Shown in pieces: positions 1-8,427 of a stretch of DNA of 64,000 bases. The DNA is from Cardiobacterium sp. Marseille-Q4385. Lineage in GTDB: Bacteria > Pseudomonadota > Gammaproteobacteria > Cardiobacteriales > Cardiobacteriaceae. Under the pieces are notes generated by a model, which had not been told where the DNA came from, made no database searches, and worked only from the letters and a program-made list of their open reading frames with translations. Positions within the stretch are counted from its first letter, which is position 1, and the number at the start of each line of letters is the position of its first letter. The position numbers were made by a program, and so were the translations under genes. The stretch lies in the NCBI RefSeq assembly GCF_916618745.1, contig NZ_OU745373.1:1750501-1814500 (forward strand), given 5' to 3'.

Positions 1-3000
1 TGGCGGGGGATGATGCCCGCGCAGGCGTGTACGTCCTCAGCGTACGTGACGAAGACAGCTATCAGAGCACCCTGCTTGGCTTCACCGTCACTGACCAGGG
101 CCTGACCGCCTACCAGACCCGCGACGGCATCCTTGCCGAACTGCGCGACCTGAAGACCAGCGCCCCCGTCGCCCATCAGAAAGTCACCCTCTACGCCCAA
201 AACAACCGTATCCTCGGCGAAGCCGAAACCGACGGCCAGGGCATCGCCCGCTTCACCCGCGCGCAAACCAGTGGCAAAGACGCGGACGCCCCCAGCCACA
301 TCATCAGCCAAAAAGAACACCACCTCGCCTACCTGCGCGTTGCCGGACAAGGCATCGACCTCTCGGACAAAGGCGCGAATGGCGACAAGCAAGCCAATCC
401 GACCCTCGACCACTGGACCTGGCACGATCGCGGTGCCTACCGCCCGAAAGACACCCTCAACGCCCTGTGGCTCTTCAAAACCCCGGACGGCAAAGCCTTC
501 AGCGACACCCCGCTGTGGCTGGACATCTACCGTCCGGACGGCACCCTCGTGCACAGCCAACTGCTGGAAGCTGACGCGAGCGGCGCCTACCGCTACAGCG
601 CCGAAATCCCCGCCACCGCGCGCCTGGGTAACTGGAACATCCGCATCAGCCTCGGCAAAGGCGGCACCATTGTTGTGGATGAAACCTACCTCGTGGATAG
701 CATCGTCCCGCAACAAATCGAAAACAAACTCGCCGTCAAAGCCGAAGAAAACAAAGCCGAACTCGCTTACAGCGCCGACTGGCTCTACGGGGCGCCTGCC
801 GCCAACCTCCTGACCGACGGCCAATGGAACATCACCAACGACGACTTCGCGAAAACCCACGACGAATGGACAGGCTGGCAGATTGGCCGTCACGACGAAG
901 CCGAGCTCAGTGGCAATAAGCAGAAAATCGAAAACGGCGACACCGACAAAGACGGCAAACGCCGTATCACCATCGGGGCACTGGACCGCCCCGCCGGTAC
1001 CCGCCCGCAAGCCCTCTACGCCGAGGTTCGCCTCACCGCGCCGGATGGCAGCACCATCAGCGCCAACCAAACCGCGCCGTTGCCGCGCACCGCTCCTTAC
1101 ATTGCCCTCAAAGCAGGCGAAAACGGCGCACAAATCGCCGCCATCGACGACAAAGGTGCCCAACAAGCTGACACCCTCGAATGGACGCTCTACCGCGTCG
1201 AACGCAACTGGTACTGGTACAACAGCGAAGGCGAGTGGAAATACGAAAACAACGACAGCCGCGAACCGCTGAAAAAAGGCAGCATCAACACCGACGGCAA
1301 AACCCCGGCCAACCTGGACCTGCCCTTTGACGGCGACGGCATCTACGTCCTCGAAGTGCGCGGCAAAACCCCGGCCAGCGCCGCCAGCCTTGAAATTGCG
1401 CGCGGCTGGTATGGCGACCCCAACCAGAACAGCCCAGCGACCATCACGCTTGCCACCAACCAGCCGACCTACAAAAAAGGCGACACCCTCACCGTCAACG
1501 TACAAGCGCCGTTTGACGGCAAAGCTACCGTCAAAGTCGCCAGCCGTGACAGCATCGCCGAAAACCACGAACTCGAACTTAAAAACGGCAAAGGCCAAAT
1601 CCAGATCCCATGGCAAGACAAGTGGGAACAAGGCGTCTGGCTGCTGGCGAACGCCTGGAACGACAACGCCAACGATCACAACCGTCGCGCCGTCGGCCTC
1701 TACTGGGTCGGTGCCGACCTGGCTGACCGTCGCCTCGTGCCGCAACTCAAACTGCCGGAAAACCCGCTGCCAGAACAACCCTACACCGTTGGCGTCCACG
1801 TCCCCGAAGCGGGCGACAACACCTGGGTCAACCTCGCCATCATTGACGACGGCCTCTACCAAATCGCCGCGCCGAGCTTCACCGACCCGCTCGAAGCCTT
1901 CTTCGGCAAAAAACAACCCACCCTTGCCCTCTACGACACCTTCGGCAGCATCATCCGCCAGACCGACGCCCGCCTTGCCGCCCTGCGCAGCGGTGCTGAC
2001 GGTGCTGCCGCCAGTGAACGCGCGGCTCTTGCCGACCTGCCTGATCTCGATATCGACCTCATCAGCGCGTGGAGCGGGCCGCTCAAAGTCGATGCCGACG
2101 GCAACGTGAACTACACCATGCCTGTGCCGCACTACAACGGCCGCCTGCGCGTCATGGCCGCCGCCTACAACGCAGACAAAGCCGGTACCGTCGAAGAAAC
2201 CGCTATCATCAAAGCGCCGGTCGTCGCCGAACTGCACACCCCGCGCTTCCTGAGCGCGGACGACAGCGGCACCTTCACCCTGCGCCTGCACAACACCACC
2301 GACAAAGCGCAGAACCTCAAAATCAACCTGACTGCCGATAACCTCGAACTCGCGGGCGAAGCCATTCCGGAAACTACCCTCGAGCCCGACCAGACCGTCA
2401 CCCTCAGCTACCCCTACCGCGTTACCGCGAGCGGCGATGCCCACATCAAGGCAGAAATCAGCGGAGACAACACCCAGAGCCTCGAACGGCGCATCCCCAT
2501 CCGTGCAGCTGCCCTGCCGCAAGTGCGTACCCAGTACCAACGCCTGGATGGTGGCGCCACCCTCGAATACAGCGACCTGCGTGACGCCCGCCTCAGTCTG
2601 AACAGCGGCATCCCTTACAACCCGACGCCGTACCAGCAACAACTCGCCGACTACCCGCTGGGTTGCAGCGAACAAACCACCGGCAAATTGTGGGGACTCA
2701 TCGGCGCCGAAAAAGCCGATCGTGACGCCATCCACGCCGCTGAAAACCGCCTGGCCAACCTTGCACACTGGGACGGCAGCTACAGCCTGTGGGGCTACGG
2801 CAAAGAAAACCGCTGGCTCACCGCCTACATCGGCGAAGCCCTCATCCAGCTGCAAAAACGCCAGGAACTGCTGAACCCGTCACAACTCACCCGCCTGCTC
2901 GGCCAATTGCGCAGCGGCAACGACGGCAGCTATCGCCCCGAAACCGCGCATGAAGACAGCTACGCCTACTACACCCTGGCGTATGCCGAAGAACCCATAC

Positions 3001-3986
3001 GCGGCAACCTCCTGCGTTACCACCGTGAAGCTGGCGACCAACTCAGCCTCAGCGACAGCCTCGACATCGCGACCGCCCTCGCCCTGCTCGGCGAATACCA
3101 GACCGCGAGCGAACGCCTGGCTGGCGGCAGCACGGACGATGATGCGACGAGCTATGCCTACGGCAGCGCGACCAGCCTCGCCGCACACAACCTCGTTCGC
3201 CTGAAACAACTCGAAATCCTGTGGCAAAACATCAGCAACGACCCGCAGCAAACCCAAGAAACCATCAGCCGCCTGCGCGACATCGAGCGTGACAAACTCG
3301 CTACTGCGCTCGCGCATGACCGCTACCACAGCACCCAGGAACTCGCCTGGCTGGTGCGCCTCGCCGCTCTCGCGCCCAAACTTGCCGCTGACACCCCGAT
3401 CGAAATCAACGGCAAAAAAGCAACTCTCGCCGACCTCGAAAAAGGCGAATACAACGGCGCGGTGCGCATCACCAATCCGGGTAAAGACGCCCTGTGGCTG
3501 GATGCACAAGACCTGCACACCCCGCCTGCGGACAAAGCGGACAACAACGGCTGGGAAATCACCCTGCGCTACGAAGATGCAAACGGCACCGTGCTCGATC
3601 CGGCCAAACTGCCGAACAACACCGACATCAGCATCACCGCGACCTTCACCCCGAAACTCGCGGATAACAGCGGCAGCCAGAGCGACCTCATCTACACCTA
3701 CCCCGTTCCGGCAGGCATCAAACTGAGCGCCCTGCGCGATAACCCGAACGACGCCGGTGGGGATGACGAAGACGACAGCGTCATGCGCTACCAGTACCGG
3801 GAAAACCGCGACGACCGCCACATTGCCGCCTTTACCGCCTACGGCAAACCGCAACCGTTCAGCTACACCATCTACGGCAGAACGACCGGCGCCGGCACCT
3901 GGCACGCCCCTGGCGCGTCCCTGGAAAACATGTACCGCCCGGAAGAACACGCCCGTCAGGCGGCACAAACCATCAACATCCAGTAA
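1..3986 (+). CDS. Bacterial alpha-2-macroglobulin family protein (YfhM-like), 5' end outside the window
   Basis: The frame is open from base 3 with no start, so this is the C-terminal part (about 1,327 codons) of a longer gene. Macroglobulin-like beta-sandwich sequence leads to the thioester motif YPLGCSEQTT, with the Cys codon at 2664-2666. An alpha-helical thioester-domain region (about 2640-3350) and a C-terminal receptor-like domain follow. The CxEQ motif is intact, so the protein should be able to form the reactive Cys-Gln thioester used to trap attacking proteases in the periplasm. E. coli YfhM is about 1,650 residues, so roughly 300 residues lie upstream. The usual partner pbpC does not follow; metY does. 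Family assignment is firm. The anti-protease role is known for the family, not shown here. Confidence 0.93.
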   Translation, partial: AGDDARAGVYVLSVRDEDSYQSTLLGFTVTDQGLTAYQTRDGILAELRDLKTSAPVAHQKVTLYAQNNRILGEAETDGQGIARFTRAQTSGKDADAPSHIISQKEHHLAYLRVAGQGIDLSDKGANGDKQANPTLDHWTWHDRGAYRPKDTLNALWLFKTPDGKAFSDTPLWLDIYRPDGTLVHSQLLEADASGAYRYSAEIPATARLGNWNIRISLGKGGTIVVDETYLVDSIVPQQIENKLAVKAEENKAELAYSADWLYGAPAANLLTDGQWNITNDDFAKTHDEWTGWQIGRHDEAELSGNKQKIENGDTDKDGKRRITIGALDRPAGTRPQALYAEVRLTAPDGSTISANQTAPLPRTAPYIALKAGENGAQIAAIDDKGAQQADTLEWTLYRVERNWYWYNSEGEWKYENNDSREPLKKGSINTDGKTPANLDLPFDGDGIYVLEVRGKTPASAASLEIARGWYGDPNQNSPATITLATNQPTYKKGDTLTVNVQAPFDGKATVKVASRDSIAENHELELKNGKGQIQIPWQDKWEQGVWLLANAWNDNANDHNRRAVGLYWVGADLADRRLVPQLKLPENPLPEQPYTVGVHVPEAGDNTWVNLAIIDDGLYQIAAPSFTDPLEAFFGKKQPTLALYDTFGSIIRQTDARLAALRSGADGAAASERAALADLPDLDIDLISAWSGPLKVDADGNVNYTMPVPHYNGRLRVMAAAYNADKAGTVEETAIIKAPVVAELHTPRFLSADDSGTFTLRLHNTTDKAQNLKINLTADNLELAGEAIPETTLEPDQTVTLSYPYRVTASGDAHIKAEISGDNTQSLERRIPIRAAALPQVRTQYQRLDGGATLEYSDLRDARLSLNSGIPYNPTPYQQQLADYPLGCSEQTTGKLWGLIGAEKADRDAIHAAENRLANLAHWDGSYSLWGYGKENRWLTAYIGEALIQLQKRQELLNPSQLTRLLGQLRSGNDGSYRPETAHEDSYAYYTLAYAEEPIRGNLLRYHREAGDQLSLSDSLDIATALALLGEYQTASERLAGGSTDDDATSYAYGSATSLAAHNLVRLKQLEILWQNISNDPQQTQETISRLRDIERDKLATALAHDRYHSTQELAWLVRLAALAPKLAADTPIEINGKKATLADLEKGEYNGAVRITNPGKDALWLDAQDLHTPPADKADNNGWEITLRYEDANGTVLDPAKLPNNTDISITATFTPKLADNSGSQSDLIYTYPVPAGIKLSALRDNPNDAGGDDEDDSVMRYQYRENRDDRHIAAFTAYGKPQPFSYTIYGRTTGAGTWHAPGASLENMYRPEEHARQAAQTINIQ

Positions 3987-4010
3987 GCAGCCGCTTAACA
4001 ACCCACAAAA

Positions 4011-4034
4011 AAACCGCCCTCCGGGGCGGTTTTT
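4011..4034 (+). terminator. Rho-independent terminator of the macroglobulin gene
   Basis: A perfect 9-bp stem (AAACCGCCC / GGGCGGTTT) with a TCCG loop is followed by a T run, 24 bases after the stop codon. Confidence 0.9.
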
Positions 4035-4046
4035 CCATATCTCACA

Positions 4047-4397
4047 AACCCGGCAACCACGCCGCTTGACGAGGCCAGTAATGACGCCGCTTGGCGGGCC
4101 CAGCAACCGTGCCGCTTGGCGGGCCCAGTAATGACGCCGCTTGGCAAACCCAGTCACCACGCCGCTTGACGGACCCAGTAATGACACCGCTTGACGGACC
4201 CAGTAATCACGCCGCTTGACGGACCCAGTAATCACGCCGCTTGGCGATCCCAGTAACGACGCCGCTTGGCGGGGCCAGTACACGTCGCTTGGCAAGCCCA
4301 GTAATGATGCCGCTTGGTAGGTTCAGCATTTACGTCGCTTGGCGGGCCCAGTAATGACGCCGCTTGGCGAGGCCAGTATTTATGCCGCTTGGCGGGC
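4047..4397 (+). repeat. Array of fourteen 25-bp tandem repeats (here called R25)
   Basis: The core GCCGCTT (or a one-base variant) starts at 4061, 4086, 4111, 4136, 4161, 4186, 4211, 4236, 4261, 4284, 4309, 4334, 4359 and 4384. Every step is exactly 25 bp except one of 23 bp. The rest of the unit reads roughly GRCGGRCCCAGTAATSAC. CCGC-TTG-GCGG inside the unit can form a small hairpin. The units are degenerate, directly abutting and without unique spacers. The last unit runs into a T run (GGCGGGCTTTTT) and may act as a weak terminator before metY. Single copies and short arrays of the same unit recur elsewhere in the window. Confidence 0.93.
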
Positions 4398-4423
4398 TTT
4401 TTCCTCCTGCCATGCACTCCCTT

Positions 4424-4452
4424 TTGACTTGCCCCAGCCGGACGCGTACATT
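4424..4452 (+). promoter_or_regulatory. Predicted sigma-70 promoter of metY
   Basis: TTGACT at 4424-4429 and TACATT at 4447-4452 are separated by 17 bp, about 36 bp before the metY start codon and just after the repeat array. Confidence 0.65.
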
Positions 4453-4488
4453 CCCGCTACTTAACATCCCTCGCAACAGGAGCCGTCT

Positions 4489-5757
4489 ATGCACCTCGAA
4501 ACCCTGGCCATCCATGCCGGTTATCAGCCCGACCCGACCACCAAAGCCGCTGCCGTGCCGGTCTATCAGACCACCAGCTACGCCTTCGACGACACGCAGC
4601 ATGGTGCCGATCTCTTCAATCTGAACGTGCCGGGCAACATCTACACCCGCATCATGAACCCCACCACCGATGTGCTGGAGCAGCGGCTTGCCGCCATCGA
4701 GGGCGGCATCGGCGCGCTGGTTGTGGCAAGCGGCATGGCGGCGGTGACCTATGCGATACAGACTATCGCCGAGGCGGGCGACAATATTCTCGCCGCGAAA
4801 ACACTCTACGGCGGCACCTTCAACCTGTTCGCGCACGCCCTGCCGCGTCAGGGCATTGACGTGCGTTTCTTTGATCCCGACCACCCCGAAGAAATAACCG
4901 CGCTCGCGGATGGGCGCAGCAAGCTGGTCTATTGCGAAAGCATCGGCAATCCGGCGGTGAATGTGGTCGATATCCCGGCGCTGGCCGCTGCCGCGCACGC
5001 GCAGAGCTTGCCGCTGGTGGTGGACAACACGGTCGCTTCGCCTGCCTTGTGCCGCCCGCTGGCGTTGGGCGCGGATATCGTGGTCGAATCGTTGACGAAA
5101 TATATCGGCGGGCACGGCACATCGTTGGGTGGCGCAATTATCGATGGCGGCCACTTCGACTGGTCGGCTGATCCGCGCTTTGCCATTCTGAATACGCCTG
5201 ACCCTTCATATCACGGCGTGAATTACCGCGAACATTTCGGCGCTGCCGCCTACATCGCCCGTGCCCGTGTCGCCCCGCTGCGCAACATGGGAGCCGCCAT
5301 CAGCCCGTTCAACGCCTTCCTGATTTTGCAGGGGCTGGAAACGCTGGCATTGCGCATGGAACGGCACAGCAGCAACGCCTTGCAGGTGGCCCGTTTCCTG
5401 CAAAATCATCCGCAGGTCGCCTGGGTGAAATATCCGGGGCTGGACGACAGTCCATACAAGCGTTTGATCATGCGCGATTTCCACGGGCAGGCATCCGGTC
5501 TGCTCAGTTTCGGCATCCGGGGTGGCAGCGCAGCGGGCGGACGTTTTATTGATGCGTTGCAACTCTTCACCCGTCTGGTCAACATCGGTGATGCGAAATC
5601 ACTCGCCACCCATCCCGCCAGCACGACACACCGCCAGCTGGGCGAGCATGAACTGGCTGCCGCCGGCGTCAGCGCCGATATGGTGCGCCTCTCGATCGGT
5701 ATCGAACATATTGACGACCTGCTCGCCGATTTGCAGCAGGCGCTGGCAGCGGCGTGA
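4489..5757 (+). CDS. metY: O-acetylhomoserine sulfhydrylase / homocysteine synthase
   Basis: A 422-residue cytosolic PLP enzyme of the Cys/Met metabolism family. It makes homocysteine from O-acetylhomoserine and sulfide. The N-terminal HLETLAIHAGYQPD, the YTRIMNPT motif and the PLP-binding lysine in ESLTKYIGGHG (about Lys204) are typical of the long MetY branch, which carries an extra central segment compared with MetB/MetZ. The start has an AGGAG ribosome site at the right distance. It is a single-gene unit with its own promoter and a bidirectional terminator behind it. A second sulfhydrylase, metZ, lies at 50.5-51.6 kb, so the cell may be able to use both acetyl- and succinyl-homoserine. 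Confidence 0.93.
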   Translation: MHLETLAIHAGYQPDPTTKAAAVPVYQTTSYAFDDTQHGADLFNLNVPGNIYTRIMNPTTDVLEQRLAAIEGGIGALVVASGMAAVTYAIQTIAEAGDNILAAKTLYGGTFNLFAHALPRQGIDVRFFDPDHPEEITALADGRSKLVYCESIGNPAVNVVDIPALAAAAHAQSLPLVVDNTVASPALCRPLALGADIVVESLTKYIGGHGTSLGGAIIDGGHFDWSADPRFAILNTPDPSYHGVNYREHFGAAAYIARARVAPLRNMGAAISPFNAFLILQGLETLALRMERHSSNALQVARFLQNHPQVAWVKYPGLDDSPYKRLIMRDFHGQASGLLSFGIRGGSAAGGRFIDALQLFTRLVNIGDAKSLATHPASTTHRQLGEHELAAAGVSADMVRLSIGIEHIDDLLADLQQALAAA

Positions 5758-5785
5758 TGATGTTCTGACCGCACCCTGTGGGTAT

Positions 5786-5816
5786 AAAAAAACGGCACCC
5801 GTGGATGCCGTTTTTT
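5786..5816. terminator. Bidirectional terminator between metY and the FKBP gene
   Basis: A run of A, CGGCA, a short loop, TGCCG and a run of T form a hairpin with a U tract on either strand, between two convergent genes. Confidence 0.85.
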
Positions 5817-5832
5817 ATGTGCCGGAAGCGGC

Positions 5833-6588
5833 TTATTTTTTCGCTTCGTCTTTCTTTTCTTCCGCAGGCTTGCCTTCTTCAGCTGCCGCTTTGGCATCAG
5901 CGGCGCCAACTTTCAGCAGTTCGACGTCGAAGGTGAGGACGGCATTCGGCGGGATGGTCGGCGGGGCACCGGTTTCGCCATAGGCAAGGTTAGAGGGGAT
6001 GTAGAAGGTGTATTTGCTGCCTTCGGTCATCAGTTGCAGGCCTTCAACCCAGCCGGGAATAACGTCGGTCACGCTGAAGGTGACGGGTTCTTTGCGCTCC
6101 AGCGAGCTGTCGAAGACGGTACCATCGAGCAGGCGGCCTTCGTAGTGCACGGTGACGCTGTCTTTGTCGGTCGGTTTGGCACCTTTGCCTTCTTTTTCGA
6201 CTTTGTATTGCAGGCCGCTCTTGGTGGTTTTCACGCCATCTTTCTTGCCGTTTTCATCGAGGAATTTTTTGCCCGCTTCGGCATTGGCGGCGATTTCTTT
6301 TTCGTATTGGGCCTGCATATCTTTCATGCGGGCTTCAGCGAAGGTTTTCATGGTTTTGTCCATGTCTTCGGCGCTCATCGCTGGCTCTTTGCCGTCGTAA
6401 GCATCTTTCAGGCCGGCAATGAGGGCGTCGATGTTGACGTTTTGCCCGCCGATGTCTTTGACGGTGCTGCCCATGTCCACGCCGATGGCGTAGCCAACTT
6501 TGTCGGCGTCGGTTTTGAGTTCGATGGCTTGCGCACTGCCGATGACGGCACCGAGTGCGGCTGCCAGCAGGATTTTTTGGTTTGTCAT
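5833..6588 (-). CDS. fkpA: Periplasmic FKBP-type peptidyl-prolyl isomerase (FkpA/Mip-like)
   Basis: The protein has 251 residues. The start at 6588 (MTNQKILL) is chosen for its AGGAGA ribosome site and because it gives a clean signal peptide ending ...GSAQA. The frame is open further upstream but without domain sequence. An FKBP_N dimerisation region (about 24-115) is followed by a catalytic FKBP domain with VHYEGRLLDGTVFDSS, PGWVEGLQLM and YGETGAPPTIPPNA. The C-terminal tail is rich in Ala, Glu and Lys. It should catalyse proline isomerisation and act as a chaperone on exported proteins. The symbol follows the family; Mip is an equally good name. Confidence 0.9.
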   Translation of the reverse strand: MTNQKILLAAALGAVIGSAQAIELKTDADKVGYAIGVDMGSTVKDIGGQNVNIDALIAGLKDAYDGKEPAMSAEDMDKTMKTFAEARMKDMQAQYEKEIAANAEAGKKFLDENGKKDGVKTTKSGLQYKVEKEGKGAKPTDKDSVTVHYEGRLLDGTVFDSSLERKEPVTFSVTDVIPGWVEGLQLMTEGSKYTFYIPSNLAYGETGAPPTIPPNAVLTFDVELLKVGAADAKAAAEEGKPAEEKKDEAKK

Positions 6589-6659
6589 GTCGTTCTCTCC
6601 TTGGGAAGATTGGTGAAAAAACGGCGCGCAGTATGCCACAATCGGCGTTACTGTGCGGT

Positions 6660-7154
6660 TTAAGGTTGGGTAATTCTTTGTCGCGCCGCGTCGATGAGGT
6701 GATGTTCTTGCAGCCAACGGATGGCATCGATGGCGTCGCCGTCGAGCCAGGCGTACACGCTGCCTTCGCGGTAGTTGTAGCCCCAGGCGGTCATGTCGGC
6801 GAGCATTTGCGCGCGGCCGACGTCGGGTAGGGCTTCGGCAAGCAGGATTTGCAGGTAGTTCACTGCGCATTCTTCTAGCACGGTGCCGCCGGCGTCGGTG
6901 TGCAGGTTGGCACGGCGCGCGTCGTCCATGCAGATCCAGTGGCCGGCTTCGTGCAGGGCGGAATGGGTGGGGGTGTCAGGGCGGATGTAGAGGGTGTCTT
7001 TGACGAGGCCGGCTTCCGGCGCCCCCCAGTAGCTGCCGGGAATGTCGGCATCCTCGGGCAGCAGTTCGACTTTCAGGCCGTATTCGCCCAGTAATGAGGA
7101 AAGCGCCGACAGGTTAATGTCGGCGCACAGTTGGACGTTAGGGGATTGGCTCAT
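6660..7154 (-). CDS. Unrecognised protein with a zinc-protease-like HEAGH motif
   Basis: A 164-residue protein with no signal peptide. HSALHEAGHWIC carries HEAGH at about residues 68-72, the HExxH zinc signature, and Glu94/Glu95 in LEECAVNYLQ could be the third ligand as in gluzincins. The rest is mixed alpha/beta with a conserved-looking C-terminal helix. The start overlaps the stop of the universal stress protein gene by ATGA, so the two are probably translationally coupled. I do not recognise a named family. A metallopeptidase-like fold is an inference from the motif, and an enzymatically inert ImmA/IrrE-like or SprT-like protein is also possible. Confidence 0.75.
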   Translation of the reverse strand: MSQSPNVQLCADINLSALSSLLGEYGLKVELLPEDADIPGSYWGAPEAGLVKDTLYIRPDTPTHSALHEAGHWICMDDARRANLHTDAGGTVLEECAVNYLQILLAEALPDVGRAQMLADMTAWGYNYREGSVYAWLDGDAIDAIRWLQEHHLIDAARQRITQP

Positions 7155-7597
7155 ACGGGTTCGCCGAGTTTGACGACGAGGACGTCGCAGTTGACGCCGG
7201 GCAAGATGTCGTCAGCGGTGGCGCCCAGTAATGAGGCGAGGCCGGTACGGACGTGGCGACCGATGACGATGAGGTCGGGTTTGGTTTTGTTGCAGTAATC
7301 AAGGATGCCGCGTCGGGTGGAGAGGGCGGTTTCGACGTGGGCGTCGTCGGCGATGATGTTGTGCCGCGCCAGGAGTTCCTGCATTTTGGCGCGCGCGCCG
7401 GAGATGATTTCGTCTTCGTTGTTGTTCAGCGGAATGATGGGGACAATTTCGTAGCCGGCGGTGAGGACGGTTTCTTCCATAACGTGCAGGACGCGCAGTT
7501 TGGCATCAGGGCTGTCCAGCATGCATTTGGCACGGCTGGCAACGATGTCGCTGTCTTCACGCAGGTCGGTGACGAGTAGTACTTTTTTGTAGCGCAT
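7151..7597 (-). CDS. Universal stress protein (UspA family)
   Basis: A 148-residue single Usp domain. The N-terminal strand YKKVLLVTDL and the C-terminal nucleotide-binding signature GRHVRTGLASLLGATADDIL fit the ATP-binding Gx2Gx9G[ST] pattern approximately. An AGGAG site precedes the start. It is the first gene of a two-gene unit with the HEAGH protein. Usp proteins help cells survive growth arrest and stress. The client of this one cannot be inferred. Confidence 0.88.
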   Translation of the reverse strand: MRYKKVLLVTDLREDSDIVASRAKCMLDSPDAKLRVLHVMEETVLTAGYEIVPIIPLNNNEDEIISGARAKMQELLARHNIIADDAHVETALSTRRGILDYCNKTKPDLIVIGRHVRTGLASLLGATADDILPGVNCDVLVVKLGEPV

Positions 7598-7684
7598 GAC
7601 GTTCTCCTGTTGGGTTGATGGGTGTGGCTTTTTGCTGTTTCCACGCTTTTATTTTAACACGTTTCCTCATGGGCGGCGTGAGGT

Positions 7685-8281
7685 TCACAGGGTTTGCAGC
7701 ATGGCGGTGGTATTTTTCAGGGTGCGTTCGATGTAGGCGGCAAGCGAGGGGTTGTCGGGCTCTTCGAGGCACATTTCCACCAAGCCCCTGAAGATGACGC
7801 CCATGTGGAAAAAGAGGTAGTCGGGATCGGTGTTAGTGCGGAAGCGGCCTTCGGCTTTGCCGCGTTCGACGATTTCGCGGCATTGCTGCTGCCAGATGAG
7901 TTTGTAGTCGCGGTGTAGCTGGGCGAGCGGCTGGGTGCAGCCGTGCTGGTTGAAGACGCGGAAGAAGCGCAGACGGGCGGGATGGTGGATGAGGGTTTGG
8001 AAGAAGATGATGAGGTTGTCGCAGATGGTCTCCCAGCTGTTCGGTCTGCGCACGGCATCGGCGTTTTGCTGCATCAGGTCGTGGAATTGTGCCTGGGCGA
8101 GGGCAATGAGGATTTCGTCTTTGTTTTCAAAATGCCAGTAAATCGCCCCGCGCGTCACCCCGGCCTGGCGGGCGACGCTGCTCAGGGTGGTCTGGGTGTA
8201 GCCCTGTTCGTCGAAGAGGGTCAGGGCGGCGTCAAGAATGGAGTTGCGGGTTTGTTCTGCTTCGCTTTTGGTCCAGCGCAT
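7685..8281 (-). CDS. TetR/AcrR-family repressor of the adjacent RND efflux operon
   Basis: A 198-residue protein. The N-terminal helix-turn-helix is typical: TRNSILDAALTLFDEQGY, then the recognition region GVTRGAIYWHFENK. The C-terminal part (about 85-198) resembles the ligand-binding domain of AcrR/TtgR/MtrR regulators. The gene is divergent from the efflux operon across a 146-bp spacer that holds two palindromic sites. By analogy it should bind them and be released by drugs or other amphipathic compounds, and it probably represses itself. The regulatory link is inferred from position. Confidence 0.9.
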   Translation of the reverse strand: MRWTKSEAEQTRNSILDAALTLFDEQGYTQTTLSSVARQAGVTRGAIYWHFENKDEILIALAQAQFHDLMQQNADAVRRPNSWETICDNLIIFFQTLIHHPARLRFFRVFNQHGCTQPLAQLHRDYKLIWQQQCREIVERGKAEGRFRTNTDPDYLFFHMGVIFRGLVEMCLEEPDNPSLAAYIERTLKNTTAMLQTL

Positions 8282-8321
8282 GGGAGTGGTGGTGTGGTGG
8301 ATGCCAGCCGCGCAGTATAGC

Positions 8322-8358
8322 CAAGCTTGCTGGTTTTACATACAAGCTTGTATATAAT
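8322..8358 (+). promoter_or_regulatory. Efflux operon promoter with two operator half-sites
   Basis: A perfect 14-bp palindrome, ATACAAGCTTGTAT, lies at 8340-8353. Its core CAAGCTTG also occurs at 8322-8329. The two centres are 21 bp apart, which is two helical turns. A likely promoter is TTGCTG at 8327-8332 and TATATAAT at 8351-8358, so the main palindrome fills the spacer between -35 and -10. This is the expected layout for TetR-type repression. Confidence 0.75.
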
Positions 8359-8427
8359 ACGCCGCTTGCTTTTTCTTAATGGCGCTGCCATGTTGACGCC
8401 GTTTTTAAACTTTTACCGGAGGAACTT

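Noticed and set aside
2880..4295. Long minus-strand ORF across the end of the macroglobulin gene and the repeat array
   Set aside because: It is antisense to a clear gene. Its N-terminal part only translates the 25-bp repeat, and codon use is unnatural.
4047..4397. CRISPR array
   Set aside because: Units abut with no unique spacers, vary in sequence and have no cas genes nearby.
7085..7232. CCCAGTAATGA motifs as extra R25 copies
   Set aside because: They lie inside coding sequence (Ser-Leu-Leu-Gly) and lack the CCGCTT core.
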